Assembly (NCBI GenBank): GCA_030151165.1 | Contig: JASLEM010000419.1 | Span: 1 to 10,387 of the forward strand | Length of the DNA stretch: 10,387 nucleotides | Source: Burkholderiaceae bacterium | GTDB lineage: Bacteria; Pseudomonadota; Gammaproteobacteria; Burkholderiales; Burkholderiaceae | Direction of reading: 5' to 3' | Shown: positions 1 to 5,849 of the stretch, piece after piece | Layout of the letters: each line of letters begins with the position of its first letter | How positions within the stretch are numbered: position 1 is the first letter of the stretch | Made by a program: the position numbers and the translations under genes | The notes under the pieces: model-generated | Told to the model about the DNA's origin: nothing | The model's input: the letters and a program-made list of their open reading frames with translations, nothing else | Database searches by the model: none

Positions 1-378
1 TCGCAGGAGCTGCTGGACTACGTCGGCATCGGCCGCTTCACCGACTACAAGGCGCGCACGCTGTCGTACGGCGACCAGCGCCGCCTCGAGATCGCGCGCG
101 CGCTCGCCACCGACCCGAAGCTGATCGCGCTCGACGAGCCCGCCGCCGGCATGAACGGCACCGAGAAGGTCGTGCTGCGCGAGCTGATCGACCGCATCCG
201 CAAGGACGGCCGCACCATCCTGCTGATCGAGCACGACGTGAAGCTCGTGATGGGCCTGTGCGACCGCGTGACGGTGCTCGACTACGGCAAGCAGATCGCC
301 GAGGGCACGCCCGCGGACGTGCAGAGCAACGAGAAGGTGATCGAGGCCTACCTCGGCGCCGGGCACAAGCCGCATTGA
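1..378 (+). CDS. livG: Branched-chain amino acid ABC transporter ATPase LivG, 3' part only
   Basis: This is the C-terminal 125 residues of an ABC ATPase; the start and Walker A motif lie left of the window. Visible in order are the ABC signature LSYGDQRRLEIA (fragment residues 21-32), Walker B LIALDEP (41-47), and the switch histidine in LLIEHD (74-79). The end, VIEAYLGAG, is typical of LivG proteins. LivG proteins pair with LivF on the cytoplasmic side of the LivHM permease to import leucine, isoleucine and valine, or related amides and aromatic acids. The SYGDQR form of the signature, with Gly-Asp where most ABC proteins have Gly-Gly, is usual for LivG. The stop is followed after 20 bases by livF, so the two are one operon. 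The true substrate cannot be told from the ATPase. Confidence 0.93.
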   Translation, partial: SQELLDYVGIGRFTDYKARTLSYGDQRRLEIARALATDPKLIALDEPAAGMNGTEKVVLRELIDRIRKDGRTILLIEHDVKLVMGLCDRVTVLDYGKQIAEGTPADVQSNEKVIEAYLGAGHKPH

Positions 379-398
379 GCACCAGGAGCACGAACGAT

Positions 399-1115
399 AT
401 GAGCCAGCAAATCATGCTCGAGGTGGAAGGCCTGCGCGTCGCCTACGGCGGCATCCAGGCCGTCAAGGGCGTCAACTTCCAGGTGCGCGAAGGCGAGCTC
501 GTCAGCCTGATCGGCGCGAACGGCGCCGGCAAGACGACCACGCTGAAGGCCGTCACCGGCATCCAGCCGATCGCCGGCGGCGACATCAAGTTCCTCGGCA
601 AGTCCATCGCCGGCCAGGGCGCGTGGAACCTCGTCAAGCAAGGCCTCGTGATGGTGCCGGAAGGCCGCGGCACGTTCACGCGCATGACCATCACCGAGAA
701 CCTGCTGATGGGCGCGCACGTGCGCCACGACGACGAGATCCAGGCCGACATCGACAAGGTCTTCGTGACCTTTCCGCGCCTGAAGGAACGCGCCGCGCAG
801 CTCGCCGGCACGATGTCCGGCGGCGAGCAGCAGATGCTCGCGATGGGCCGCGCGCTGATGGCGCGCCCCAAGGTGCTGCTGCTCGACGAGCCGTCGATGG
901 GCCTGTCGCCGATCATGGTCGACAAGATCTTCGAGGTCATCGAGACGATCCACAAGCAAGGCACGACGGTGCTGCTCGTCGAGCAGAACGCCAGCCGCGC
1001 GCTGAGCATCGCCAACCGCGGCTACGTGATGGAGTCCGGCGAGGTCACGATGGACGGCCAGGCCGACGTGCTGCTGAACGACCCGAAGGTGCGCGCGGCC
1101 TATCTCGGGGAATGA
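399..1115 (+). CDS. livF: Branched-chain amino acid ABC transporter ATPase LivF
   Basis: This is a complete 238-residue ABC ATPase, the usual LivF length. Motifs in order: Walker A GANGAGKT (residues 39-46), the LivF-typical VPEGRGTFTRMTI stretch (87-99), signature MSGGEQQ (139-145), Walker B VLLLDEP (159-165) and D-loop SMGLSP (166-171). The switch position is Gln in LLVEQN (192-197) instead of His, which is the family norm for LivF. It ends in RAAYLGE. The ATG at 399 is chosen because AGGAG lies at 384-388 and the N-terminus then matches the family; an upstream in-frame extension to 258 would overlap livG and looks artificial. It should hydrolyse ATP together with LivG to drive import of branched-chain amino acids or similar compounds. 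No terminator with a T-run is visible after the stop. Confidence 0.95.
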   Translation: MSQQIMLEVEGLRVAYGGIQAVKGVNFQVREGELVSLIGANGAGKTTTLKAVTGIQPIAGGDIKFLGKSIAGQGAWNLVKQGLVMVPEGRGTFTRMTITENLLMGAHVRHDDEIQADIDKVFVTFPRLKERAAQLAGTMSGGEQQMLAMGRALMARPKVLLLDEPSMGLSPIMVDKIFEVIETIHKQGTTVLLVEQNASRALSIANRGYVMESGEVTMDGQADVLLNDPKVRAAYLGE

Positions 1116-1200
1116 CGCCCCGGTAATCGCCACTTCGGCGCGGCAGGGCGCGCGAGGGGGTGTGCGACACTGATTCGTCGGTGCCGCACCGCACCTTCCG

Positions 1201-1205
1201 TGGAG
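1201..1205 (+). promoter_or_regulatory. Ribosome binding site that fixes the slipin start
   Basis: TGGAG lies six bases before the ATG at 1212. The alternative GTG at 1200 would sit before this site and has no comparable Shine-Dalgarno sequence. The site therefore favours the ATG. Confidence 0.5.
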
Positions 1206-1211
1206 CCCGCC

Positions 1212-2015
1212 ATGCTGATCGCACTCGCCGTCGTCGTCTTCCTGCTGCTGTCCGGCCTGCGCGTCGCGCAGGAGTACCAGCGCGGCGTGATCTTCCGGCT
1301 CGGGCGCTTCATGGGGCTGCGCGGGCCCGGGCTCTACTGGATCATCCCGCTGCAGATCGAGCGCGCCGTCACGATCGACGTCCGCACGCGCACCGTGTCG
1401 GCCGAGCAGCAGGAGACGATCACGCGCGACAGCGTGACGATCAAGGTCAACGCGGTGCTCTGGTATCGCATCGTCGACGCCGCGAAGTCGGTGATCGAGG
1501 TGGCCGACGCCGAGGCCGCGGTCTACCAGCTCGCGCTCACCGCGCTGCGCAACATCATCGGCCAGCACGACCTCGACGAAGTCCTGCAGCAGCGCAACAA
1601 GATCAACGACCTGCTGCTGGACAACGTCGCGCACGCCACGGCCGCATGGGGCCTCGAGGTGCAGCGCTTCGAGATGAAGGACGTCGAGCTGCCCGTCGCG
1701 ATGCAGCAGGTGATGGCGATGCAGGCCGAGGCGATCCGCGAGAAGCGCGCCCGCATCATCAAGGCGGAGGCCGAGTTCGAGGCGTCGGTGAAGCTGTCCG
1801 CCGCGGCGGCGCAGATCATGGCCAACCCGGCGGCGCTGGAGCTGCGGCGCATGCAGATGATCTCGGAGGTCGGCGCCGAGAACAACAGCACCACGGTGAT
1901 GATGATCCCGTCGGACTTCGTCTCGCTGGCGCAGACGCTGAACCAGTTCCTGGCCCACCGCACCGACGACCAGCATCAGGGCCCGGCCGTCGACCGGTCC
2001 GCGCCACCGGGCTGA
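1212..2015 (+). CDS. Slipin / stomatin-like SPFH-domain membrane protein
   Basis: The product has 267 residues. A hydrophobic segment (about 1-16) anchors it in the inner membrane and an SPFH/band-7 domain follows (about 17-190). Family hallmarks are GVIFRLGRF (25-33), GPGLYWIIP (38-46), the WGLEVQRFEMKDVELP strand (146-161) and a charged helix, QAEAIREKRARIIKAEAE (171-188), likely a coiled coil for oligomerisation. The C-terminal section, with MANPAALELRRMQ and a hydrophilic tail, resembles other bacterial slipins. Such proteins form large membrane rings or microdomains and often work with an NfeD partner or a protease, but no nfeD gene lies beside this one. A GTG at 1200 would add four residues; the ATG at 1212 has the better ribosome site. 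The gene is separated from livF by 96 bases and is probably its own transcription unit. Confidence 0.9.
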   Translation: MLIALAVVVFLLLSGLRVAQEYQRGVIFRLGRFMGLRGPGLYWIIPLQIERAVTIDVRTRTVSAEQQETITRDSVTIKVNAVLWYRIVDAAKSVIEVADAEAAVYQLALTALRNIIGQHDLDEVLQQRNKINDLLLDNVAHATAAWGLEVQRFEMKDVELPVAMQQVMAMQAEAIREKRARIIKAEAEFEASVKLSAAAAQIMANPAALELRRMQMISEVGAENNSTTVMMIPSDFVSLAQTLNQFLAHRTDDQHQGPAVDRSAPPG

Positions 2016-2024
2016 GCGTCTGCG

Positions 2025-2044
2025 CGGCGTCGCCTTCGACGCCG
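2025..2044. terminator. Hairpin between convergent slipin and membrane-protein genes
   Basis: A perfect 8-bp GC-rich stem (2025-2032 with 2037-2044) closes a CCTT loop. It begins nine bases after the slipin stop. There is no T-run on either strand, so this is at best a weak or factor-assisted terminator; it may just mark the boundary between the two converging genes. Confidence 0.4.
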
Positions 2045-2066
2045 AGGCCGCCCGCTCAGGCGCGCC

Positions 2067-2498
2067 TCAGAAGCACATCCCCTCGAGCCCGCAGCCGGCA
2101 CCGACGGCCGCGAACGGCGCGACCACCACCGCGAGCACCGCGACCGCGAGCGACACGGCACGCGCCACCTTCGGCGCGACGCCCGCGCGCTGCAGCGACT
2201 GCGCCGATGCGACGCACACCGCGTCCGGGAACGCGACATACATCGGCACGACGAGCAGGCCCAGCGCGTCGTCGAGACGGGCCCAGCGCTCGGGGTCGAA
2301 CAGGTTCGGGTTGCCGAGGGCCGTGTGCAGGTCGAGGCCGATGCATGCGAGCGCGAGGGCGAGCGCGGCCGCGAACCAAGCGTTGCGCGGACGCGTGGTC
2401 GCCCAGTCCGACAGCGGCCACAGCGCGGCGATCGCGAAGATCTCCGCGCCGATCAGCAGCGACCAGAAGAGTTGGTGGGCGGGCGTGTCGAGGTTCAC
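2067..2498 (-). CDS. Small multi-pass membrane protein of unknown function
   Basis: The 143-residue product has about four hydrophobic segments (roughly residues 10-29, 40-58, 78-95 and 112-133) separated by short charged loops, so it should be an inner-membrane protein. The reading frame has strong G/C third-position bias, as in neighbouring genes, and regular membrane spans, which support it being real. The start is GTG at 2498; no in-frame ATG lies upstream, and no clear Shine-Dalgarno sequence is seen. The C-terminal end contains two cysteines (GAGCGLEGMCF). It lies 61 bases downstream of the ferredoxin-reductase gene on the same strand and may be cotranscribed. I do not recognise a family, and no catalytic motif is apparent. 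Confidence 0.65.
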   Translation of the reverse strand: MNLDTPAHQLFWSLLIGAEIFAIAALWPLSDWATTRPRNAWFAAALALALACIGLDLHTALGNPNLFDPERWARLDDALGLLVVPMYVAFPDAVCVASAQSLQRAGVAPKVARAVSLAVAVLAVVVAPFAAVGAGCGLEGMCF

Positions 2499-2530
2499 GG
2501 AAGGCGTCGGGGCATCGTGCGGCGGCGCGG

Positions 2531-2559
2531 GCGCGTGACGCGCGAGCCGCGGCGGCTCG
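2531..2559 (-). terminator. GC hairpins just after the ferredoxin-reductase stop
   Basis: An 8+8 bp inverted repeat around a single central base (2543-2559) abuts the stop codon. Beside it is a smaller hairpin, GCGCG-TGA-CGCGC (2531-2543). No T-run follows on the minus strand. It could attenuate transcription into the membrane-protein gene downstream, or be a chance product of high GC content. Confidence 0.25.
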
Positions 2560-3597
2560 TCAGGCGGCGTGCTTGTCGGCTTCCGACGTGAAGCTGTCCG
2601 CGTAGAACTCCTCGTCCGGCAGGCCGCACCGCGAGACGAAGTCGCGCTGCGCCGACTCGACCATGATCGGCACGCCGCACGCGTAGACCTGGTGGTGCGA
2701 GAGGTCGGGCAGGTCGGCCATCACCGCCTGGTGGACGAAGCCGGTGCGGCCCGTCCAGGCGTCCTCGGGCGCGGGCTCCGACAGCACCGGCACGTACTCC
2801 AGCTGCGGCAGCAGTTCCTTCGCGGTGGCGATCCAGTCGTGCAGGTAGAGGTCGGGCGCCCGGCGCGCGCCCCAGTACAGCCGCACCGGGCGGATGCTGC
2901 CGAGGTGGTGCAGCTGCTCGATCAGCGCCTTGATCGGCGCGAAGCCGGTGCCCGAGGCGAGCAGCACGATGGGCTTGTCGCTTTCCTCGCGCAGGAAGAA
3001 GCTGCCGAACGGGCCTTCCATGCGCAGGATGTCCTTCTCCTTCAACGCGCCGAAGACATGGTCGGTGAACTTGCCGCCGGGCATGTGGCGCAGGTGCAGC
3101 TCGATCGCCGGCGGCGTGCCGAGGTTGTGCGGCGCGTTGGCCATCGAGTAGCTGCGGCGCGCGCCGTCGCGCAGGATGAACTCGACGTACTGCCCCGCGC
3201 GGTAGCGGAACGGCTGGTTGGCGGGCAGCTGGATGCGCACGACGGCGACGTCCTCGCGCGGCTTCTCCAGGCTCAGCACGCGGCCGGGCATCTTCGTGAT
3301 CGGGTATTCGCCGGCGCCCGCGACCACGCGGGCCTCGACCACGCAGTCCGTCTGCGGCGTCGCGCAGCAGGTGAGGATCATGCCGACCGCTTCCTCGGCC
3401 TCGGTCAGCGCCTTCGGCTGGTGCGCGCCGTGGATCACGCGGCCGTCCTTCAGCCGGCTCTTGCACGAGCCGCAGGCGCCGTCGCGGCAGCCGTAGGGCA
3501 TGCCGACGCCCGCGCGGATCGCTGCCGACAGGATGGTCTCGTCGCGCGCGACGTCGAAGGCCCGCTCGGCGGGGTGGAGGGTGACGGTGAAGGTCAT
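2560..3597 (-). CDS. 2Fe-2S ferredoxin / FAD / NAD(P)H oxidoreductase (AscD-like)
   Basis: This 345-residue flavoprotein reductase passes electrons between NAD(P)H, FAD and an N-terminal plant-type 2Fe-2S cluster. The ferredoxin domain (about 1-92) has ligands Cys37, Cys42 and Cys45 in CRDGACGSC and a fourth at Cys77 (ILTCCATP). The FAD domain has RSYSMAN (148-154) and the NAD domain has GTGFAPI (216-222) and CGVP (307-310); the C-terminus is EEFYADSF. Homologues are often labelled CDP-6-deoxy-glucoseen reductase, but there are no deoxysugar genes here, so that role is doubtful; an electron-transfer partner for an unknown oxygenase or reductase is equally possible. The ATG at 3597 was chosen because the protein then begins with the ferredoxin fold; longer forms would run into the divergent gene. 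It is divergent from the SDR gene with a 64-base gap. Confidence 0.9.
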   Translation of the reverse strand: MTFTVTLHPAERAFDVARDETILSAAIRAGVGMPYGCRDGACGSCKSRLKDGRVIHGAHQPKALTEAEEAVGMILTCCATPQTDCVVEARVVAGAGEYPITKMPGRVLSLEKPREDVAVVRIQLPANQPFRYRAGQYVEFILRDGARRSYSMANAPHNLGTPPAIELHLRHMPGGKFTDHVFGALKEKDILRMEGPFGSFFLREESDKPIVLLASGTGFAPIKALIEQLHHLGSIRPVRLYWGARRAPDLYLHDWIATAKELLPQLEYVPVLSEPAPEDAWTGRTGFVHQAVMADLPDLSHHQVYACGVPIMVESAQRDFVSRCGLPDEEFYADSFTSEADKHAA

Positions 3598-3635
3598 GGC
3601 TTCGTCGGATCTCGCGCAGTTCACGGTAAGCGTGC

Positions 3636-3654
3636 ATTGTCCGTCATCGACAAT
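3636..3654. promoter_or_regulatory. Inverted repeat in the divergent intergenic region
   Basis: The perfect inverted repeat ATTGTC-N7-GACAAT lies in the 64-base gap between the divergent reductase and SDR genes. It looks like a dimeric regulator's operator. Alternatively each half, read outward as GACAAT, could be a -10 box for one gene; the minus-strand one would give a leader of about 30 bases and the plus-strand one a nearly leaderless message. No good -35 element is seen at 16-18 bases for either. Confidence 0.35.
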
Positions 3655-3661
3655 CGGCGCC

Positions 3662-4573
3662 ATGCCGTGCCTCTCAACGTCCCTTCGCCGCCCCCGCCTG
3701 CTGATCGTCGGGTGCGGCGACGTCGGGTTGCGCGTCGTGCGCGAGCTCGGCGGCCGGATGAGCGTGCTCGCGCTCACCTCGTCGCCCGAGCGCTGCGCCG
3801 CGCTGCGCGCCGCCGGCGTGCGGCCGGTGGTGGGCGACCTCGACGACCCCGCCTCGCTGCGCCGCCTCGCCGGCCTCGCCGACGCCGTGCTCGTGCTCGC
3901 GCCGCCGCCGGCCGCGGGCACCACCGATCCGCGGATGCGTGCGTTGTTGCGCGCCTTGTCGTTGCGCACGCCGCCCGGCGTCGTGGTCTACGCCAGCACG
4001 ACGGGCGTCTACGGCGACTGCCGCGGCGACTGGGTCGACGAGACCCGCGCCGTGCGCCCTGGCACCGACCGCGCGCGCCGCCGTGTCGACGCCGAGCGCC
4101 ACCTGCGCGCCTGGGCGCGCGTCACGGGCGCGCGCGCGACCGTGCTGCGCATCCCCGGCATCTACGCACCCGACCGCGACGGCGGCCGCCCGCAGGATCG
4201 CGTGCGCCGCGGCACGCCGTCGCTCGCCGCGGCCGACGACGGCTACACCAACCACGTCCACGCCGACGACCTCGCGCGCGCCTGCATCGCCGCGCTGTGG
4301 CGCGGGCAGCCGCAGCGCGTGCTGCAGGTCTGCGACGACAGCGACTGCAAGACCGGCGACTACTACGACCTCGTCGCCGACCTCTCCGGCCTGCCGCGCC
4401 CCGCGCGCGTCACGCGCAAGGAGGCCGGCGCGCACTTCAGCGCCGCGCAGTGGAGCTTCCTCAACGAGTCGCGCCGGCTGTCGAACGACCGGATGAAGCG
4501 CGAGCTGCGCCTGCGGCTGCGGTATCCGACGGTGGCGGACGCCATCGGGCCGCTGCGGATCGACGCCGGCTGA
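3662..4573 (+). CDS. SDR / NAD-dependent epimerase-like protein (YeeZ type)
   Basis: This is a 303-residue Rossmann-fold protein of the extended or atypical SDR class. The dinucleotide-binding loop is GCGDVG (17-22) after the strand RLLIVG. The active-site region is STTGVYGDCRGDWVDE (112-127), and IPGIYAP (164-170) and YTNHVHADDLARAC (195-208) match epimerase-like relatives. The usual YxxxK lysine is not evident, since the tyrosine is followed by GDC; this is common in the YeeZ group, whose substrate is unknown. The ATG at 3662 places the Rossmann strand at the N-terminus; an upstream extension to 3500 would overlap the divergent gene. It is rich in Arg and Asp and probably cytoplasmic. It is divergent from the ferredoxin reductase and followed by a strong 18-bp hairpin. 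Confidence 0.85.
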   Translation: MPCLSTSLRRPRLLIVGCGDVGLRVVRELGGRMSVLALTSSPERCAALRAAGVRPVVGDLDDPASLRRLAGLADAVLVLAPPPAAGTTDPRMRALLRALSLRTPPGVVVYASTTGVYGDCRGDWVDETRAVRPGTDRARRRVDAERHLRAWARVTGARATVLRIPGIYAPDRDGGRPQDRVRRGTPSLAAADDGYTNHVHADDLARACIAALWRGQPQRVLQVCDDSDCKTGDYYDLVADLSGLPRPARVTRKEAGAHFSAAQWSFLNESRRLSNDRMKRELRLRLRYPTVADAIGPLRIDAG

Positions 4574-4596
4574 ACGTCCGAGCCGCGCGGTCGGCC

Positions 4597-4641
4597 CGAG
4601 GCCTCGCGAAAGACGCCTGGAAAGTCTTTCGCGAGGCCTCG
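4597..4641. repeat. 18-bp perfect inverted repeat after the SDR gene
   Basis: Arms at 4597-4614 and 4624-4641 are perfectly complementary (18 bp, left arm CGAGGCCTCGCGAAAGAC) around a 9-base loop, GCCTGGAAA. It begins 23 bases after the SDR stop, so it could act as its transcription end or mRNA stabiliser. No T-run follows, and the right arm is also the first part of the 21-bp repeat array, so the hairpin may instead be a product of repeat inversion. Confidence 0.85.
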
Positions 4642-4884
4642 AGCGTCGAAGAGGATGCTGCGGGCGTCGAGTGCGACTTTCCGGGAGTCGGGGAAGACGC
4701 TTGTCGAGTCGAACGCGACGCGTCGGGTGTCGCGAATCTCGCCCGTAGCGGGAAAGTCGACGCCCGCGGCGAGAAAAAGGACGCACCGAGCATCGGCGCG
4801 GACTTTGCGGGCGTCGACGGGGAGGCTTCGAGCCTCGACGAGGACGCCCCGGACGGGTCGCGGGACGCCGGCAATGCCCAGGCG
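4612..4884. repeat. Degenerate 21-bp tandem repeat, about 13 units
   Basis: Counting in steps of 21 from 4612, the unit starts at 4612, 4633, 4654 and so on to 4864. GA opens 12 of 13 units, and the next codon-sized triplet is GCN in 11 of 13 (TTT in the two others, at 4675 and 4801). At offset 13-15, GTC occurs in seven units and ATC or CTC in two more. The units at 4633 and 4822 match at 18 of 21 bases. Because 21 is divisible by three, every reading frame shows a seven-residue rhythm, so the periodicity alone does not prove coding. With the 18-bp hairpin and a terminator, the array fills the roughly 360-base gap between the SDR and rhomboid-like genes. No convincing start and ribosome site for a gene is seen in it. 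Confidence 0.8.
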
Positions 4885-4902
4885 CCGTCCCGCGCCGCCA
4901 TG

Positions 4903-4924
4903 AAAAAGGGCGCCGAAGCGCCCT
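4903..4924 (-). terminator. Intrinsic terminator of the rhomboid-like gene
   Basis: Read on the minus strand, AGGGCGC-TTCG-GCGCCCT is followed by five T's. This is a textbook rho-independent terminator with a 7-bp stem and a stable TTCG tetraloop. It starts eight bases after the stop codon of the rhomboid-like gene. Confidence 0.9.
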
Positions 4925-4932
4925 GGGTCACG

Positions 4933-5565
4933 TCATTTCACGCGCCGGATCGGCGACTTGCGCCGGAACGACGGCGGACGCCACCGCCAGTACAGGATCA
5001 TCAGGTAGCCACCCAGCGCGCCGGCGAATTGCGCCAGCCCGTCGATCCATGCGCCCGACAGGCTGCCCATGTCGCCGATCATCTGGAAGACGAGGATGCC
5101 GGCGAAGATCAGCACGGCCGTCCGCATCCGCACCTGCGCGATGAAGTACAGCATGATCGGCCGGTTCGGGAACAGCACGCCGAACGCGACCAGCATCCCG
5201 AAGATCGCCGCGTTGGCGCCCATCAACGGGGCCGTCGCGCCGAACAGCAGGGTCAGCACGAGGTAGAACAGCGCGGCCATCAGCACGGTCGCGAGCAGGA
5301 ACTGGATCAGCCGCCGCTCGCCCCACAGGTTCTCCAGCTCGGAGCCGAAGAAATACAGCGCCATCATGTTGAACAGCCACTGCATCACGCTGAGGTGCAC
5401 GAACGCGTACGTGACCATCTGGTAGCCGAAGAAATACCCCGACTGCACGGGCGTCAGCGCGAGCCACGTGATCAGGCTGAACTGGAGCGCCGGGATGTGG
5501 CACACGAACAGCAGCACGGTGCAGGCGATCAGGAGGGCGCGGGTGATGGGCGGCGGCGGTTGCAT
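4933..5565 (-). CDS. Rhomboid-family membrane protein lacking the catalytic dyad
   Basis: The 210-residue product has six predicted membrane spans and a rhomboid layout: VTYAFVHLSVMQWLFN (51-66), LENLWGERR (77-85), GANAAIFG (116-123), LFPNR (131-135) and LAQFAGALGGYLMI (177-190). In active rhomboid proteases the fourth-span motif is GxSG and the sixth span holds the catalytic His in an AHLGG-like motif. Here these positions are Asn118 (GANA) and Gln179 (AQFAG). The second-span oxyanion-region His is Gln62, while Asn66 is kept. I checked these codons directly: AAC at 5212-5214, CAA at 5029-5031 and CAG at 5380-5382, all read on the minus strand. It is therefore probably a non-proteolytic rhomboid pseudoprotease. 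The ATG at 5565 gives the usual PPxPPITRALL start; an ATG at 5601 would add 12 residues. It lies downstream of tRNA-Leu on the same strand. Confidence 0.85.
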   Translation of the reverse strand: MQPPPPITRALLIACTVLLFVCHIPALQFSLITWLALTPVQSGYFFGYQMVTYAFVHLSVMQWLFNMMALYFFGSELENLWGERRLIQFLLATVLMAALFYLVLTLLFGATAPLMGANAAIFGMLVAFGVLFPNRPIMLYFIAQVRMRTAVLIFAGILVFQMIGDMGSLSGAWIDGLAQFAGALGGYLMILYWRWRPPSFRRKSPIRRVK

Positions 5566-5649
5566 GGCTCGGTGGAAACGGGTGAGGCGCCAGTGTGCCA
5601 TGGCCCCGCGAGCATGCTGTCGCGTCGGCGCCCGAGTTCGTGCGTTCCT

Positions 5650-5666
5650 CGGCGCTATCGGCGCCG
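5650..5666 (-). terminator. Possible hairpin between tRNA-Leu and the rhomboid-like gene
   Basis: A 6-bp GC stem (5650-5655 with 5661-5666) closes a 5-base loop, 69 bases beyond the 3' end of the tRNA. No T-run follows on the minus strand, so whether the tRNA transcript ends here or continues into the rhomboid-like gene is not decided by the sequence. The rest of 5602-5735 shows nothing recognisable. Confidence 0.25.
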
Positions 5667-5735
5667 TCCGGTGACCGCGTGCCGCCCCTGGCCGTCGCCG
5701 CGGGCGAGCCTGGATCGCAGGTGACTTCGGGGGAT

Positions 5736-5820
5736 TGGTGCCTCGGGTCGGACTCGAACCGACACCCCTTTCGAGACCAGATTTTGAGTCTGGCGTGGCT
5801 ACCGATTACACCACCGAGGC
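5736..5820 (-). tRNA. tRNA-Leu (anticodon CAA)
   Basis: On the minus strand the acceptor arms GCCTCGG and CCGAGGC pair perfectly, the anticodon stem CCAGA/TCTGG closes the loop CTCAAAA with anticodon CAA, and the T arm is GTCGG-TTCGAGT-CCGAC. A long variable arm, seen between the anticodon and T stems, is typical of class II leucine tRNAs. The discriminator base A and the CCA end (5736-5738) are genomically encoded. It reads UUG codons, which are rare in such a GC-rich genome. Confidence 0.97.
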
Positions 5821-5849
5821 TTCGTGGCGCGGGGCGCGCCAGGGGGCGG

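Noticed and set aside
1200..1211. GTG start for the slipin, four residues longer
   Set aside because: The Shine-Dalgarno sequence lies after this GTG and at the right distance from the ATG at 1212.
348..1976. A 542-residue open frame antisense to livF and the slipin gene
   Set aside because: Its predicted protein is composed of Arg, His, Asp and Leu in the manner of a GC-rich shadow frame, and both genes beneath it are well-supported families.
3598..3969. N-terminal extension of the ferredoxin reductase upstream of 3597
   Set aside because: The extra sequence overlaps the divergent SDR gene and lacks domain character; the ferredoxin fold begins right at the ATG at 3597.
3662..4573. Frameshift or decay in the SDR gene because of the missing YxxxK lysine
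   Set aside because: The frame is intact and the whole protein aligns by eye with YeeZ-type relatives, where this form of the motif is normal.
4612..4884. CRISPR array
   Set aside because: The units are contiguous 21-base repeats with no unique spacers, too divergent from one another, and there are no cas genes.
2569..5724. A 1051-residue plus-strand open frame crossing several genes
   Set aside because: It runs antisense to the reductase and rhomboid-like genes and out of frame with the SDR gene. It is open only because stops are rare at this base composition.
5736..5820. Integration site of a mobile element at tRNA-Leu
   Set aside because: No integrase, no direct repeat of the tRNA 3' end and no change in gene character was seen on either side.
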